Assembly: GCF_010091945.1 (NCBI RefSeq)
Contig: NZ_WVIE01000007.1
Coordinates: 1-64,000 of the forward strand
Reading direction: 5' to 3'
DNA from: Myxacorys almedinensis A
GTDB taxonomy: Bacteria > Cyanobacteriota > Cyanobacteriia > Leptolyngbyales > Leptolyngbyaceae
DNA: 64,000 nucleotides
A program made the position numbers and the translations under genes. Below the pieces are notes generated by a model, which saw nothing but the letters and a program-made list of their open reading frames with translations, was not told where the DNA came from and did not search any database. Shown in pieces: positions 17,443 through 25,664 of this stretch. How positions within the stretch are numbered: the first letter of the stretch is position 1; every line of letters starts with the position of its first letter.

Positions 17443-18366
17443 ATGTCACTTTTTGATTGGTTCGCAAATCGACGAAAATCAGGCTCTCCTGTCTCAGAAG
17501 GACAAGAGCGGGAGATTGCGGATGGACTATGGACAAAATGCGAATCCTGTAGCGCGTTGACCTATACCAAAGATTTGCGATCGAACCAAATGGTGTGCCT
17601 AGAGTGCAATCACCATATGCGCGTCACGAGCGAGCAACGCATTCAGCAGATGATCGATGCCGATACCTGGGTTGCCATTGATGAAGGATTGAGACCTACG
17701 GACCCGTTGAAATTTCGCGATCGCAAAGCCTACAGCGATCGCCTACGAGATGCTCAAGAAAAAACCCATCTTAGCGATGCTGTGCAAACCGGGATCGGGC
17801 AAATTGAAGGCGCTCCCATCGCTCTAGGCGTGATGGACTTTCGCTTTATGGGCGGCAGCATGGGGTCGGTTGTAGGGGAAAAGCTGACCCGCCTCATCGA
17901 GCGGGGAACTCAGCAGCGGCTTCCGGTTGTGATTGTGTGTGCCTCTGGCGGGGCGCGAATGCAAGAAGGGATGCTGAGCCTGATGCAAATGGCAAAGGTG
18001 TCGGGGGCGCTACAGCGTCATCGGTCAAATCGCCTGCTTTATATTCCGGTTTTGACTCATCCCACCGCCGGTGGAGTTACCGCTAGTTTCGCCATGCTAG
18101 GAGATATTATCTTGGCAGAACCCAAAGCCACGATCGCCTTTGCCGGACGCCGAGTGGTCGAGCAAACCCTGCGCGAAAAGCTCCCCGACGACTTCCAAAC
18201 CTCTGAATATCTCTTGACGCATGGCTTTATCGATGCGATCGTGCCCCGCACCCAACTGAAAAAGACCTTGGCTCAGTTAGTTCGTTTGCATCAGCCTACC
18301 TTGCGTCAGACGCCAAAGGGAACGCAGATTCCGGGCATCAAAACCCTGACTACGGTTCCTGAGTAG
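17443..18366 (+). CDS. accD: Acetyl-CoA carboxylase carboxyltransferase subunit beta
   Basis: The beta subunit works with AccA to transfer CO2 from biotin to acetyl-CoA, the first step of fatty-acid synthesis. The N-terminal zinc ribbon is intact (C33, C36, C52, C55). The crotonase-fold domain follows, with SGGARMQEG and the [13 protein letters not shown] oxyanion region. Length is 307 aa from the ATG at 17443; the frame is open to 17377 but the added residues are not conserved. The gene stands alone, as is usual in cyanobacteria. Confidence 0.96.
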   Translation: MSLFDWFANRRKSGSPVSEGQEREIADGLWTKCESCSALTYTKDLRSNQMVCLECNHHMRVTSEQRIQQMIDADTWVAIDEGLRPTDPLKFRDRKAYSDRLRDAQEKTHLSDAVQTGIGQIEGAPIALGVMDFRFMGGSMGSVVGEKLTRLIERGTQQRLPVVIVCASGGARMQEGMLSLMQMAKVSGALQRHRSNRLLYIPVLTHPTAGGVTASFAMLGDIILAEPKATIAFAGRRVVEQTLREKLPDDFQTSEYLLTHGFIDAIVPRTQLKKTLAQLVRLHQPTLRQTPKGTQIPGIKTLTTVPE

Positions 18367-18677
18367 CTCATTTGACTGGGCAAGAGTGGATAAAAGCAGA
18401 AACTCAGTCCCCTTTCCATCCTACTTTTCTGAGAATCTCTTCATTCTTCTACAAAATAGGCTAAGGATTGTCACAACGACGTGATATTGGTATTAAAGAA
18501 GTCTATTTTCACTATCAGAAACCATCATTGGTGAGTTCTACCAATTGAGTGATGTTTTTACTGTTAGTGCCTCTTCCTCAACAGACAATGTCCTAAGCAC
18601 TGTCTCGAAGGTCGAGGTTGCCATTATTGACTGTTGTGTTGTGAAATCCGTAACTGAGCCATATTTTAAGGAGAACC
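18367..18677. promoter_or_regulatory. psbV upstream region
   Basis: The 311-bp gap between accD and psbV holds the psbV promoter and leader. An AAGGAG Shine-Dalgarno lies immediately before the psbV ATG. No gene or clear operator was seen. Confidence 0.35.
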
Positions 18678-19175
18678 ATGCTTAAAAGATGCCTTTGGCT
18701 TGCTGTAGCCACTGTCTTTTTTGCCTTTCAAGTTGTTGTACAAGGCGTAAACGCTGCTGAGTTAGATGCTAAGCTTCGGACTATTCCGGTCAACGATGCC
18801 GGAGATACTATGGTCTTGAGCCTCAAGCAGGTGAAAGAAGGAAAGCGCTTGTTCCAGTTTGCTTGCGCCCAGTGCCATGTAGGAGGTGCCACCAAAACTG
18901 ATCCTAACGTAGGGCTTGACCCCGAAGCGCTTGACTTGGCGACCCCTCCTCGCAATAACATCGAAGCTTTGGTCGATTACATGAAAGACCCGACGAGTTA
19001 CGATGGCTCTACCTCGATTGCAGAAGTGCATCCGAGCATCAAGAGCAAAGACACCTTCCCCGAAATGCGAAATCTCACAGACAAAGATCTCGTTGCGATC
19101 GCAGGACACATTCTGCTTCAGCCTAAGATCGTCGGTAAACAGTGGGGCGGTGGTAAAACCCAATTTAGTACTTGA
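18678..19175 (+). CDS. psbV: Photosystem II extrinsic cytochrome c550
   Basis: PsbV is a lumenal c-type cytochrome that stabilises the oxygen-evolving cluster of photosystem II. A signal peptide ends near VNA-A (residues 26-27). Heme attachment is at C63-x2-C66-H67, and the second axial ligand is H118 in AEVHPS, so bis-histidine ligation is kept. The conserved block MRNLTDKDLVAIAGHIL follows. Length is 165 aa. AAGGAG precedes the ATG. psbV2 starts 14 bp after the stop, implying one transcript. Confidence 0.97.
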   Translation: MLKRCLWLAVATVFFAFQVVVQGVNAAELDAKLRTIPVNDAGDTMVLSLKQVKEGKRLFQFACAQCHVGGATKTDPNVGLDPEALDLATPPRNNIEALVDYMKDPTSYDGSTSIAEVHPSIKSKDTFPEMRNLTDKDLVAIAGHILLQPKIVGKQWGGGKTQFST

Positions 19176-19189
19176 CTTGTCACTAAGGT

Positions 19190-19723
19190 ATGTCTGCTGA
19201 CCATTGCACCATGCTGATTTATAAAACTCTGCCCTGGCTTCCTGCTCTTTTGCTCCGTAGTTTAGCGATGTTTTGTTTCATCAGTGTGGGACTGGCACTG
19301 GTCAGTCGCCCAGCTTATGCTGCCGATGCATATGTTACTTATTACTTAAAAGTGACTGAACCCATTTCTCTAGCGCTTGATGCCCAAGGGCAGACGCGCC
19401 TATTTTCGGCAGAGGATATTTCTGAAGGAAAAAAACTTTTTGGATCAAGCTGTACAAATTGCCATGTCGGCGGGTCAACCTTACCTAACCCGCCGATTTC
19501 TTTGTCTCTAGACGCGCTCAACGGGGCAACGCCCCCCCGCAATACGGTCAGCGCACTGGTAGAGTATCTGCGCCATCCGATGAGCTATGACGGCACAGAA
19601 GACGAGATTTATTGTCGGGAAATTCCGGAAAGCTGGCTGTCGCAGCCTCAGGTGGAAAACCTCGCTGGGTTCATTCTGCGGGCAGCACAGGTTGCTCCAG
19701 GGTGGGGGACTGATCAATTTTAG
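19190..19723 (+). CDS. psbV2: PsbV2, cytochrome c550-like with predicted His/Cys heme ligation
   Basis: Paralogue of PsbV, thought to be low-abundance; its physiological role is unsettled. The signal peptide ends near AYA-A (residue 44). Heme attachment is C88-x2-C91-H92. Where PsbV has its second axial histidine, this protein has C142, 50 residues after H92. That equals the His51/Cys101 spacing I recall for the Thermosynechococcus PsbV2 structure. The C-terminus lacks the AGHIL block. The ATG at 19190 was used; M8 is an alternative. It follows psbV by 14 bp, the arrangement known from other cyanobacteria. Confidence 0.88.
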   Translation: MSADHCTMLIYKTLPWLPALLLRSLAMFCFISVGLALVSRPAYAADAYVTYYLKVTEPISLALDAQGQTRLFSAEDISEGKKLFGSSCTNCHVGGSTLPNPPISLSLDALNGATPPRNTVSALVEYLRHPMSYDGTEDEIYCREIPESWLSQPQVENLAGFILRAAQVAPGWGTDQF

Positions 19724-19741
19724 GGGGAGGAGATCTCTAGG

Positions 19742-19820
19742 CTAAAATTCTCTTCGATGAACTACGACAGTCCGTAAAATAGAAGTACGACAGGCTGTAA
19801 AATAGAAGAGAGAATTTTAG
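19742..19820. promoter_or_regulatory. Repeat-rich petE upstream element
   Basis: A 12-bp inverted repeat, CTAAAATTCTCT (19742-19753) and AGAGAATTTTAG (19809-19820), encloses two tandem 23-bp units at 19763-19785 and 19786-19808. The units share TACGACAG and GTAAAATAGAAG. It ends 25 bp before the petE ATG, where a promoter or operator would sit. It may also fold as the psbV2 3' hairpin. Copper-responsive control of petE and petJ is known in cyanobacteria; binding here is only a guess. Confidence 0.5.
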
Positions 19821-19845
19821 AGAACTACTTGTTCTAGAGACTACT

Positions 19846-20256
19846 ATGAAATCGATTTCTTCTGCAATTCGGGGACTGTCGCTAGCGTTCTGTGCTGTTA
19901 TGTTGCTTGCAAGCAGCTTTTTCTGGGCTGCTTCTCCTGCGGCAGCAGAAACCTACTCTGTAAAAATGGGAACCCCAAAAGGGTTGGTGTTTGATCCGGC
20001 AGTTGTGACCATCAAGCCTGGCGATACGGTGAAATGGGAAGTCGGCAGTTTGCCTCCTCACAATGTTGTGTTTGACAATACAAAAGTCCCTGATGGTAAT
20101 AAGGAGTTAGCGGCTAAGCTGTCTCATAAGGGCTTAGAAGGCGCTGGTAAGAGCTTTGAAGTGGTGTTTCCCGCCGACACTCCGGCCGGGGACTATTCTT
20201 ACTACTGTTTGCCTCATCGCGGTGCTGGCATGGTGGGTAAGGTTGTTGTTCAATAG
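19846..20256 (+). CDS. petE: Plastocyanin
   Basis: Lumenal type-1 copper protein carrying electrons from cytochrome b6f to photosystem I. A signal peptide ends near PAAA-E (residue 34). The copper ligands are all present: H72 (LPPHNVVF), C121 and H124 (YYCLPHRGAGM), and M129. The mature protein of about 102 residues has the normal cupredoxin length. It lies directly upstream of petJ for its functional substitute, cytochrome c6. Copper normally favours plastocyanin over c6; the repeat element upstream may take part. Confidence 0.97.
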   Translation: MKSISSAIRGLSLAFCAVMLLASSFFWAASPAAAETYSVKMGTPKGLVFDPAVVTIKPGDTVKWEVGSLPPHNVVFDNTKVPDGNKELAAKLSHKGLEGAGKSFEVVFPADTPAGDYSYYCLPHRGAGMVGKVVVQ

Positions 20257-20332
20257 CTGGCTTTGGGTCTAAATTCAGCTTCAGCGTTCTCCTCTTTCGT
20301 TAGTGACCGAAACCTCCTTGTAGCGTCATAGA

Positions 20333-20749
20333 ATGGTGATCTACCAAGATATGAAGTGGCTTTCGGTGCACGGCTGGAAGGGGAGAATTATTTTGCAAAG
20401 AGTTATGTTGGTGCGGTGCGGGGCGATGCTGGTGTTTATGTGCCTAGCGATCGCGCTCTTCGTCTTCCCTGGACATGATGCTGCTTTGGCGGACGACCGT
20501 ACTGTTGGGCAACGCATCTTTAGTGCCAACTGCTCAGCCTGCCACATCGGGGGCACTAACGTAATCATTTCTCATAAGACGCTGAGAAAAGAAGCGCTGG
20601 AGAAATATGCCATGAATTCTATCGAGGCGATTAGCCATCAGGTGACAAACGGCAAAAACGCCATGCCTGCCTTTGGTGGGCGGTTGACAGACGCTGAGGT
20701 TGAGGCGGTTGCTCAGTATGTGCTTCAGCAAGCCGAATCGGGATGGTAG
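20333..20749 (+). CDS. petJ: Cytochrome c6
   Basis: Soluble lumenal cytochrome that replaces plastocyanin when copper is short, and also feeds respiratory oxidase. Heme attachment is C67-x2-C70-H71, and the axial methionine is M111 in GKNAMPAFGGRL. The mature domain of about 85 residues begins after ALA near residue 53. The leader is long; ATGs at 20351 and 20405 are alternative starts, the last giving a typical signal peptide. It ends at a strong hairpin. Confidence 0.95.
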   Translation: MVIYQDMKWLSVHGWKGRIILQRVMLVRCGAMLVFMCLAIALFVFPGHDAALADDRTVGQRIFSANCSACHIGGTNVIISHKTLRKEALEKYAMNSIEAISHQVTNGKNAMPAFGGRLTDAEVEAVAQYVLQQAESGW

Positions 20750-20760
20750 CTTTGATGGAT

Positions 20761-20790
20761 AAAGCCCTCCAAGCAATCTTGGAGGGCTTT
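20761..20790. terminator. Bidirectional terminator hairpin after petJ
   Basis: AAAGCCCTCCAAG and CTTGGAGGGCTTT form a perfect 13-bp stem with a CAAT loop. It sits between convergent petJ and the DUF1997 gene, just outside both coding ends, so it can serve either strand. The T-tract is only three bases. Confidence 0.8.
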
Positions 20791-20793
20791 GGG

Positions 20794-21492
20794 TTATCGC
20801 CGGGTGCGATCGCGCTTTGGCAGGGGCAACTGATGCGATGAATGGAAATCTTCCTGAACCTTGTGAGTCAGGCGTCGGGAGACTTGCCGAACGATTTGGT
20901 TGAGGAGGCGATCGCCCGTGCGCTGAATCAACGCATCGGGCAATGCATGAATAAACTTGGGAAACTGGATAGATACCGTCAGATCTAGCTGCCACTGAAT
21001 TCGGGTTGCTTGAGCCGTAGGGGAGGCACCACTGCTAAATTCGATGAGTTGCATGGCGGCTCGGAAGTCTACGTCATAGCCAGTCACGGCGTAACCGGGA
21101 ACCGGCACAGTTTCGATCCGATAGACGCCTTTTTGCTGGGGTAAAAGGTTTAGTCCCACCTTGGGTTCGATGTCGTATCCAAACGCGCCAAAATGCCCAA
21201 TAATCAGCGCGTAGCTATTGGTTCCAATCGATTCTACCTGCATTGGGTGGGCGCAACGGTGAAACCACTCAGAATGGGCATCGAGATAGGTGATGACGGT
21301 TTGGGCAGCAGCCCCCATCTCCATCTGATCTACAAAGTGGCTGCGAAACACAGTGGGGTGAGTTGCCGTAGGGTGCGTTTCTTCAACCGCTGGAGAGTCT
21401 GTCGCGATCGCTGGCAGGGCACTGTCGGCAGTTTGAGTAAATTGACGATTTGTCGGAACTTCGTAAAACGAGTTGGTGGGTGAGGACTGCAT
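20794..21492 (-). CDS. DUF1997 family protein
   Basis: Conserved cyanobacterial protein of unknown function. It has an SRPBCC/START-like look: an N-terminal low-complexity region (about 50 residues), then FVDQMEMGAAAQTVITYLDAH and HRCAHPMQVE, a central GYDIEPKVGLNLLP and a C-terminal amphipathic helix rich in R and H. The ATG at 21492 gives 232 aa; a GTG at 21558 would add 22. It converges with petJ across a shared terminator. Homologues also exist in plastid-bearing eukaryotes, by recollection. Confidence 0.72.
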   Translation of the reverse strand: MQSSPTNSFYEVPTNRQFTQTADSALPAIATDSPAVEETHPTATHPTVFRSHFVDQMEMGAAAQTVITYLDAHSEWFHRCAHPMQVESIGTNSYALIIGHFGAFGYDIEPKVGLNLLPQQKGVYRIETVPVPGYAVTGYDVDFRAAMQLIEFSSGASPTAQATRIQWQLDLTVSIQFPKFIHALPDALIQRTGDRLLNQIVRQVSRRLTHKVQEDFHSSHQLPLPKRDRTRR

Positions 21493-21602
21493 GCACTGTC
21501 TCTTAATGTTATGCCGTTGGTGTTGATCCAAGGTTCCCTGAGATATTTGGTGCTTCACGTCGAGCGATCGCGATCCTTGAAAGTTTATCTAATCTAAACC
21601 GA

Positions 21603-21785
21603 GTGGCACAGTTGTGCGGTGATTTCGGAGACGGTTTTTTCGTAGAGGGTAACCCTACCCGTAGAAATTGGTACAGCCTCGATTCTAACGGATCAATTCT
21701 AGAGGACTATTCCGTACTGTATCTTAAGGGCATCGGTGATTTGGCGCAACGCTGGCAAACAGCAGTTGAAATCGTTAATTTTTAG
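21603..21785 (+). CDS. Possible small ORF of 60 codons
   Basis: This short frame starts at GTG and has no Shine-Dalgarno sequence. The composition (GNPTRRNWYSLDSNGSI, LYLKGIGDLAQRW) looks protein-like rather than random, and the frame stays open upstream without an ATG, so it could be a remnant. It lies in the 383-bp gap between the DUF1997 gene and an SDR gene. I do not recognise it. Apart from this frame I see nothing definite in the gap. Confidence 0.25.
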   Translation: MAQLCGDFGDGFFVEGNPTRRNWYSLDSNGSILEDYSVLYLKGIGDLAQRWQTAVEIVNF

Positions 21786-21875
21786 CAAAATTTCTTGACC
21801 TCATTCCTTCATCAGATGTCAAGTAGAACCGATCGCGCGACAACAGTAAGCAGACCTTTTTGAGTAAGAACATTT

Positions 21876-22535
21876 ATGAAAGCATTTGTGGCAGGGGCAA
21901 CCGGAGAAACAGGACGCCGTATCGTTCAGCAGTTGGTAGAGCGAGAGATTCCGGTGCGGGCATTGGTGCGAGATCTCGATTCTGCACGGGCAATCTTGCC
22001 CCCCCAGGTTGAACTCGTCGTGGGAGACGTGTCCAAGGTAGAGAGTTTAAAGAGCGCGATCGCTGACTCTACCCTTGTCTTTTGTGCGACGGGGGCACGT
22101 CCAAGTTTTGACCCGACGGGGCCGTATAAAGTGGATTATGAAGGGACGAAAAATCTGGTCGATGCGGCGAAGAACAAAGGGGTTGAGCAGTTTGTTTTTG
22201 TGTCGTCGCTTTGCACGTCTCAGTTTTTCCATCCCTTGAATCTGTTTTGGCTGATTTTGGTATGGAAAAAGCAAGCTGAGGAATATCTTCAGAACAGTGG
22301 GCTGACGTATACGATCGTGCGACCGGGCGGGTTGAAAAATGAAGACAACGACCATGCGATCGTGATGTCGTCCGCAGATACGCTCTCAGAAGGCAGCATT
22401 CCCCGCACAAAAGTGGCTCAAGTTTGTGTAGAGTCGGTGTTTGATCCAAATGCGCGTAACAAGATCGTTGAAATTGTGGCAACCCCAGAAGCCCCGCCGC
22501 AATCCCTTGAGACGTTGTTTGCCGGAGTCGCATAG
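21876..22535 (+). CDS. Atypical short-chain dehydrogenase (NAD(P)-binding, Ycf39/TIC62-like group)
   Basis: Rossmann-fold protein of the atypical SDR class. The nucleotide-binding motif VAGATGETGRRI opens the protein and NAD(P)-contacting VGDVSKVESL follows. The usual catalytic YxxxK appears only loosely (FVSSLCTSQFF, then VWKKQAEEYLQNSG). TYTIVRPGGLKNE marks the group that includes plant TIC62 and HCF173 and cyanobacterial Ycf39-like proteins, which often act as assembly factors rather than enzymes. Length is 219 aa. It ends 13 bp from the convergent InrS-like gene. Confidence 0.85.
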   Translation: MKAFVAGATGETGRRIVQQLVEREIPVRALVRDLDSARAILPPQVELVVGDVSKVESLKSAIADSTLVFCATGARPSFDPTGPYKVDYEGTKNLVDAAKNKGVEQFVFVSSLCTSQFFHPLNLFWLILVWKKQAEEYLQNSGLTYTIVRPGGLKNEDNDHAIVMSSADTLSEGSIPRTKVAQVCVESVFDPNARNKIVEIVATPEAPPQSLETLFAGVA

Positions 22536-22548
22536 CCAAACTTGGGCG

Positions 22549-22902
22549 CTACAAGAAGCGATCGAGGGCGGCTTTGAGTTCTTCAATTTCTCCTTCAATG
22601 TTGCCTTCTTTAGCCGCACGGGCGATGCACTGTGTGAGATGCTCATCCAAAATCATACGAGCGACCCGATCTAGCGCTCCTCGAACGGCGGCAATCTGCA
22701 CCAACACATCGGGACAGGGCTGATCGTTTTGCACCATGGTTTTGATGCCGCGTACATGTCCTTCGATTCGCGATAGCCGATTGACTAACCGCCGGATAGA
22801 TTCCTCGCTGTGGGTATGCAGATGAGCGCCATCCTGTGGATGAGCATGATCTGGGATAGGATCGAGTGCTTCTTGCTTGCCGGGAAGTTCAGAGGTTGCC
22901 AT
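22549..22902 (-). CDS. inrS: CsoR/RcnR-family metal sensor, InrS-like (nickel)
   Basis: All-helical repressor that releases DNA on binding metal. Candidate ligands are H31, C63, H88 and C92. Their mutual spacings are identical to those of the InrS nickel sensor of Synechocystis (H21, C53, H78, C82), with a constant offset of 10. The N-terminal arm is histidine-rich (DHAHPQDGAHLHTHS), which could also bind nickel. RLSRIEGHVRGI is the family DNA-binding helix. No nrsD-type exporter is adjacent, so targets lie elsewhere. Copper or cobalt sensing is the alternative. Confidence 0.85.
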   Translation of the reverse strand: MATSELPGKQEALDPIPDHAHPQDGAHLHTHSEESIRRLVNRLSRIEGHVRGIKTMVQNDQPCPDVLVQIAAVRGALDRVARMILDEHLTQCIARAAKEGNIEGEIEELKAALDRFL

Positions 22903-23085
22903 GAATCGCCTAAGAGAACTGCTTACAGTATGTCTGATCTTAGTGCATGGTAAAAAACGGTGCGGATCGGGGTGGGGAAATCTCTACCCGCCTCGAGATT
23001 ATTTTTCTGCTTACGATAATAGGAATCTGGGTTCGCGAGCTTTTCCCGATTTTAAGCGCGAGTGAACTACTTTTGTCTAAGGCTT

Positions 23086-24312
23086 ATGAATAACGTTATG
23101 CAACGCTCAAGATCGTCTAATCGTTTGGCTTACATTCAGGTAATTCTGCGGAACTTGGCAGCGGCGATCGCGGCGGCACCGTTGGCATTGGGTCTCGCGA
23201 TCGCGCTGACCATCGGATGGATGCCCCTTGCCCATGCCGAACCCTTGGCGGAGACCCCTCAAGCGGCGGTGCCACGAGAGGTGACTCGCGGTAGCTTTGT
23301 TGCTCAAGCGGTAAAGCAGGTAGGTACGGCAGTAGTGCGGATCGATACAGAGCGGACGGTGACTCGTCGGGCGGCTCCAAATCCAATGTTCGATGATCCG
23401 TTCTTTCGCCAATTTTTTGGTCAGGATGTCTATCCTCAAGCACCGAGCGAACAGATTCTTCGGGGGCAAGGGTCGGGGTTTGTGATTGATCAAAGCGGCA
23501 TGATTTTGACCAATTCCCACGTCGTAAATGGGGCGGATAAAGTAACGGTGACGCTAAAAGATGGACGGGTGTTTGAGGGGAAGGTACGCGGCTCGGATGA
23601 TGTCAGTGATTTGGCGGTGGTCAAGATTAATGGCACCGATCTGCCGTTTGCGCCGTTGGCAGATTCTGATCAGGTGAGTGTTGGGGATTGGGCGATCGCG
23701 GTGGGCAATCCGCTTGGTCTAGACAACACGGTAACGCTGGGCATCGTTAGTACGCTGCATCGCTCTAGTGCTCAGATCGGGCTGATCGATAAGCGACTAG
23801 ACTTTATTCAAACAGATGCGGCCATCAATCCCGGAAATTCGGGAGGCCCGTTGCTCAACGATCGCGGCGAAGTGATTGGCATTAATACGGCAATTCGGGC
23901 TGATGCGATGGGCATTGGGTTTGCCATTCCGATCAATAAGGCAAAGTCGATTAAAGATGCCTTAGCGCGCGGCGAAAAAATTCCTCATCCTTATCTTGGT
24001 GTGCAGATGACAACGCTCACGCCAGAGATTGCCAAGCAAAACAATGATGACCCCAACTCGGCATTTACCGTGCCAGAGATTGAGGGCGTGATTGTGGTGC
24101 GCGTGTTGCCTGATACGCCTGCTGCTAAAGCTGGAATTCGCCGGGGTGATGTGATCGTTCAAATTGATGGACAGGCGATCAGAACGGCAGATCAGTTACA
24201 AACAATCGTGGAAAATAGCCGTCTTGGGCAAACCTTAAAAGTTCAGGTGCGGCGCGGCGAGCAGACTCAGCAATTGGCAGTTAAAACGGCAGAGTTGCAG
24301 AACAAGGCGTAG
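23086..24312 (+). CDS. HtrA/Deg-family serine protease with PDZ domain
   Basis: Periplasmic or lumenal quality-control protease. From the ATG at 23086 (a GTG at 23062 also opens the frame), an N-terminal hydrophobic segment with LAHA is a signal or anchor. The catalytic triad is H145 (TNSHVVN), D175 (SDLAVVKI) and S252 (GNSGGPLL). One PDZ domain follows (about 290-395, with GVIVVRVLPDTPAAKAGIRRGD). This is the single-PDZ HhoA/HhoB/HtrA layout; which of the three cannot be told. It converges with the lpt operon. Confidence 0.93.
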   Translation: MNNVMQRSRSSNRLAYIQVILRNLAAAIAAAPLALGLAIALTIGWMPLAHAEPLAETPQAAVPREVTRGSFVAQAVKQVGTAVVRIDTERTVTRRAAPNPMFDDPFFRQFFGQDVYPQAPSEQILRGQGSGFVIDQSGMILTNSHVVNGADKVTVTLKDGRVFEGKVRGSDDVSDLAVVKINGTDLPFAPLADSDQVSVGDWAIAVGNPLGLDNTVTLGIVSTLHRSSAQIGLIDKRLDFIQTDAAINPGNSGGPLLNDRGEVIGINTAIRADAMGIGFAIPINKAKSIKDALARGEKIPHPYLGVQMTTLTPEIAKQNNDDPNSAFTVPEIEGVIVVRVLPDTPAAKAGIRRGDVIVQIDGQAIRTADQLQTIVENSRLGQTLKVQVRRGEQTQQLAVKTAELQNKA

Positions 24313-24376
24313 CGCGATCGCAGGTGTGGTGTGCAGGATCGCCGCGATCGCGTTCCTGTCTGTTCGTGATTGGGTC

Positions 24377-24396
24377 GGTGGAACCGCGGTTCCACC
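24377..24396. terminator. 20-bp perfect palindrome between htrA and lptF
   Basis: GGTGGAACCGCGGTTCCACC is fully self-complementary and lies between the convergent htrA-like and lptF genes. It could form a hairpin in either transcript. It has no adjacent T-run, so termination is inferred. Confidence 0.45.
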
Positions 24397-24474
24397 TGTG
24401 CCAGCCTTCTGATCTACAGCATTAGATGGTGACGATTAAACGCGGTGAAAGCACCCTCCGTGTGACGCAAAATC

Positions 24475-25638
24475 TCATCTCGCTGCTCTCGTTAGCAAGA
24501 TTGCGCCTGCCGATAGCCCTAGTATCGTTGGCAACCAAGCTGCGATCGTCGGGGTCAACAATTCCAACTGCCCCAACGAATCGCAAATAAACGACAGCAA
24601 ATAGTACGTAAAAATAATCAAGATGCTGATCGCAAAGCTCGTGCCTTTACCTGCCCGTTGAGGACGAATACCCAGCGTTGCCCCCGTCAGCCCAAACACC
24701 AGGCACACAAACGGAAAAGCAAATTTTTGTTGAATCCGCAGATGCAGTTTACGAATCCGTCGTTCATCACCGCTCTGCTCTACGATTTTGAGATACTCCC
24801 GCACTTCTTCAATATTCATCTCTGCCGAATCGGGATTACGACTTGCCAAATCGAGTGGTGTTCGAGGAAGCTGAATTTGCTGCTGATCAAACCTGAGAAT
24901 ATTTCGATATGACCCGTCTGGAGCCACAATATAGATCGTGCCATCATAAAAATCCCATGTGCTCTGCTTGCCATTCCACACGGCTGACTCTGAAGTAATA
25001 ATTTGATTCAACCCTTCCTGAGAAAAATCAAGCACTGTTAAGCCGCGCATCCGCTGTCCATCAAACGCCCGTGCATAGAACAGCCGTTGCAGCATCTGAA
25101 CTTTTGTGCCATCCGGCTGCTTGACGTCTTTCATCTGCTCAAAGCGGATATTCCGTTCTTGGAACGTGGGTTTATCGGCTTTAAGCGCACTTTCGAGCGT
25201 AGTCGAGGCTTGGTATTTTGCCATAGGAACGATCGCTTCGTTAAACCCAAAGGTGAGCGCGGTCACGAGTAAGCTCAGCACGATTGCCGGAGCAATCAGC
25301 CGATAAACGCTAATTCCGGCGCTCCGCAAGGCGATCAGTTCGCTATCGGTCGAGAGGCGCGTGTATACCATCAGCGTTGAGAGCAGCGTTGCCATCGGAA
25401 ACGACAAACTCACAAATTCGGGCAGTTGCAGCAAAAAGACTCGACTGGCGATTGCAAACGGCAACCCCAACTCCGTCATTTTCCGGATTAGATCAAACAC
25501 CGAGCCAACCGACACCAAAATTGACGAAAATGCCGCCACCCCAAAGACAAACGGCCCCGCGAACTGCTTAGCAATGTAGCGATCGAGGACTGAGATGAGC
25601 GATCGCCGCACCGGACGAGCCTTAGGAAAGCTAGACAT
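24475..25638 (-). CDS. LptF/LptG-family lipopolysaccharide export permease
   Basis: Membrane component of the Lpt bridge that moves lipopolysaccharide from the inner to the outer membrane. The protein has three N-terminal hydrophobic segments (FGVAAFSSILVSVGSVF and following), a central periplasmic beta-rich region (about 130-290) and three C-terminal segments, as in YjgP/YjgQ. Length is 387 aa. Cyanobacteria usually carry one permease where E. coli has LptF plus LptG. It lies 26 bp downstream of lptB, in the order lptA-lptB-permease. Confidence 0.9.
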   Translation of the reverse strand: MSSFPKARPVRRSLISVLDRYIAKQFAGPFVFGVAAFSSILVSVGSVFDLIRKMTELGLPFAIASRVFLLQLPEFVSLSFPMATLLSTLMVYTRLSTDSELIALRSAGISVYRLIAPAIVLSLLVTALTFGFNEAIVPMAKYQASTTLESALKADKPTFQERNIRFEQMKDVKQPDGTKVQMLQRLFYARAFDGQRMRGLTVLDFSQEGLNQIITSESAVWNGKQSTWDFYDGTIYIVAPDGSYRNILRFDQQQIQLPRTPLDLASRNPDSAEMNIEEVREYLKIVEQSGDERRIRKLHLRIQQKFAFPFVCLVFGLTGATLGIRPQRAGKGTSFAISILIIFTYYLLSFICDSLGQLELLTPTIAAWLPTILGLSAGAILLTRAAR

Positions 25639-25664
25639 AGGCGAAATTGGAATGAACGAAGCGA

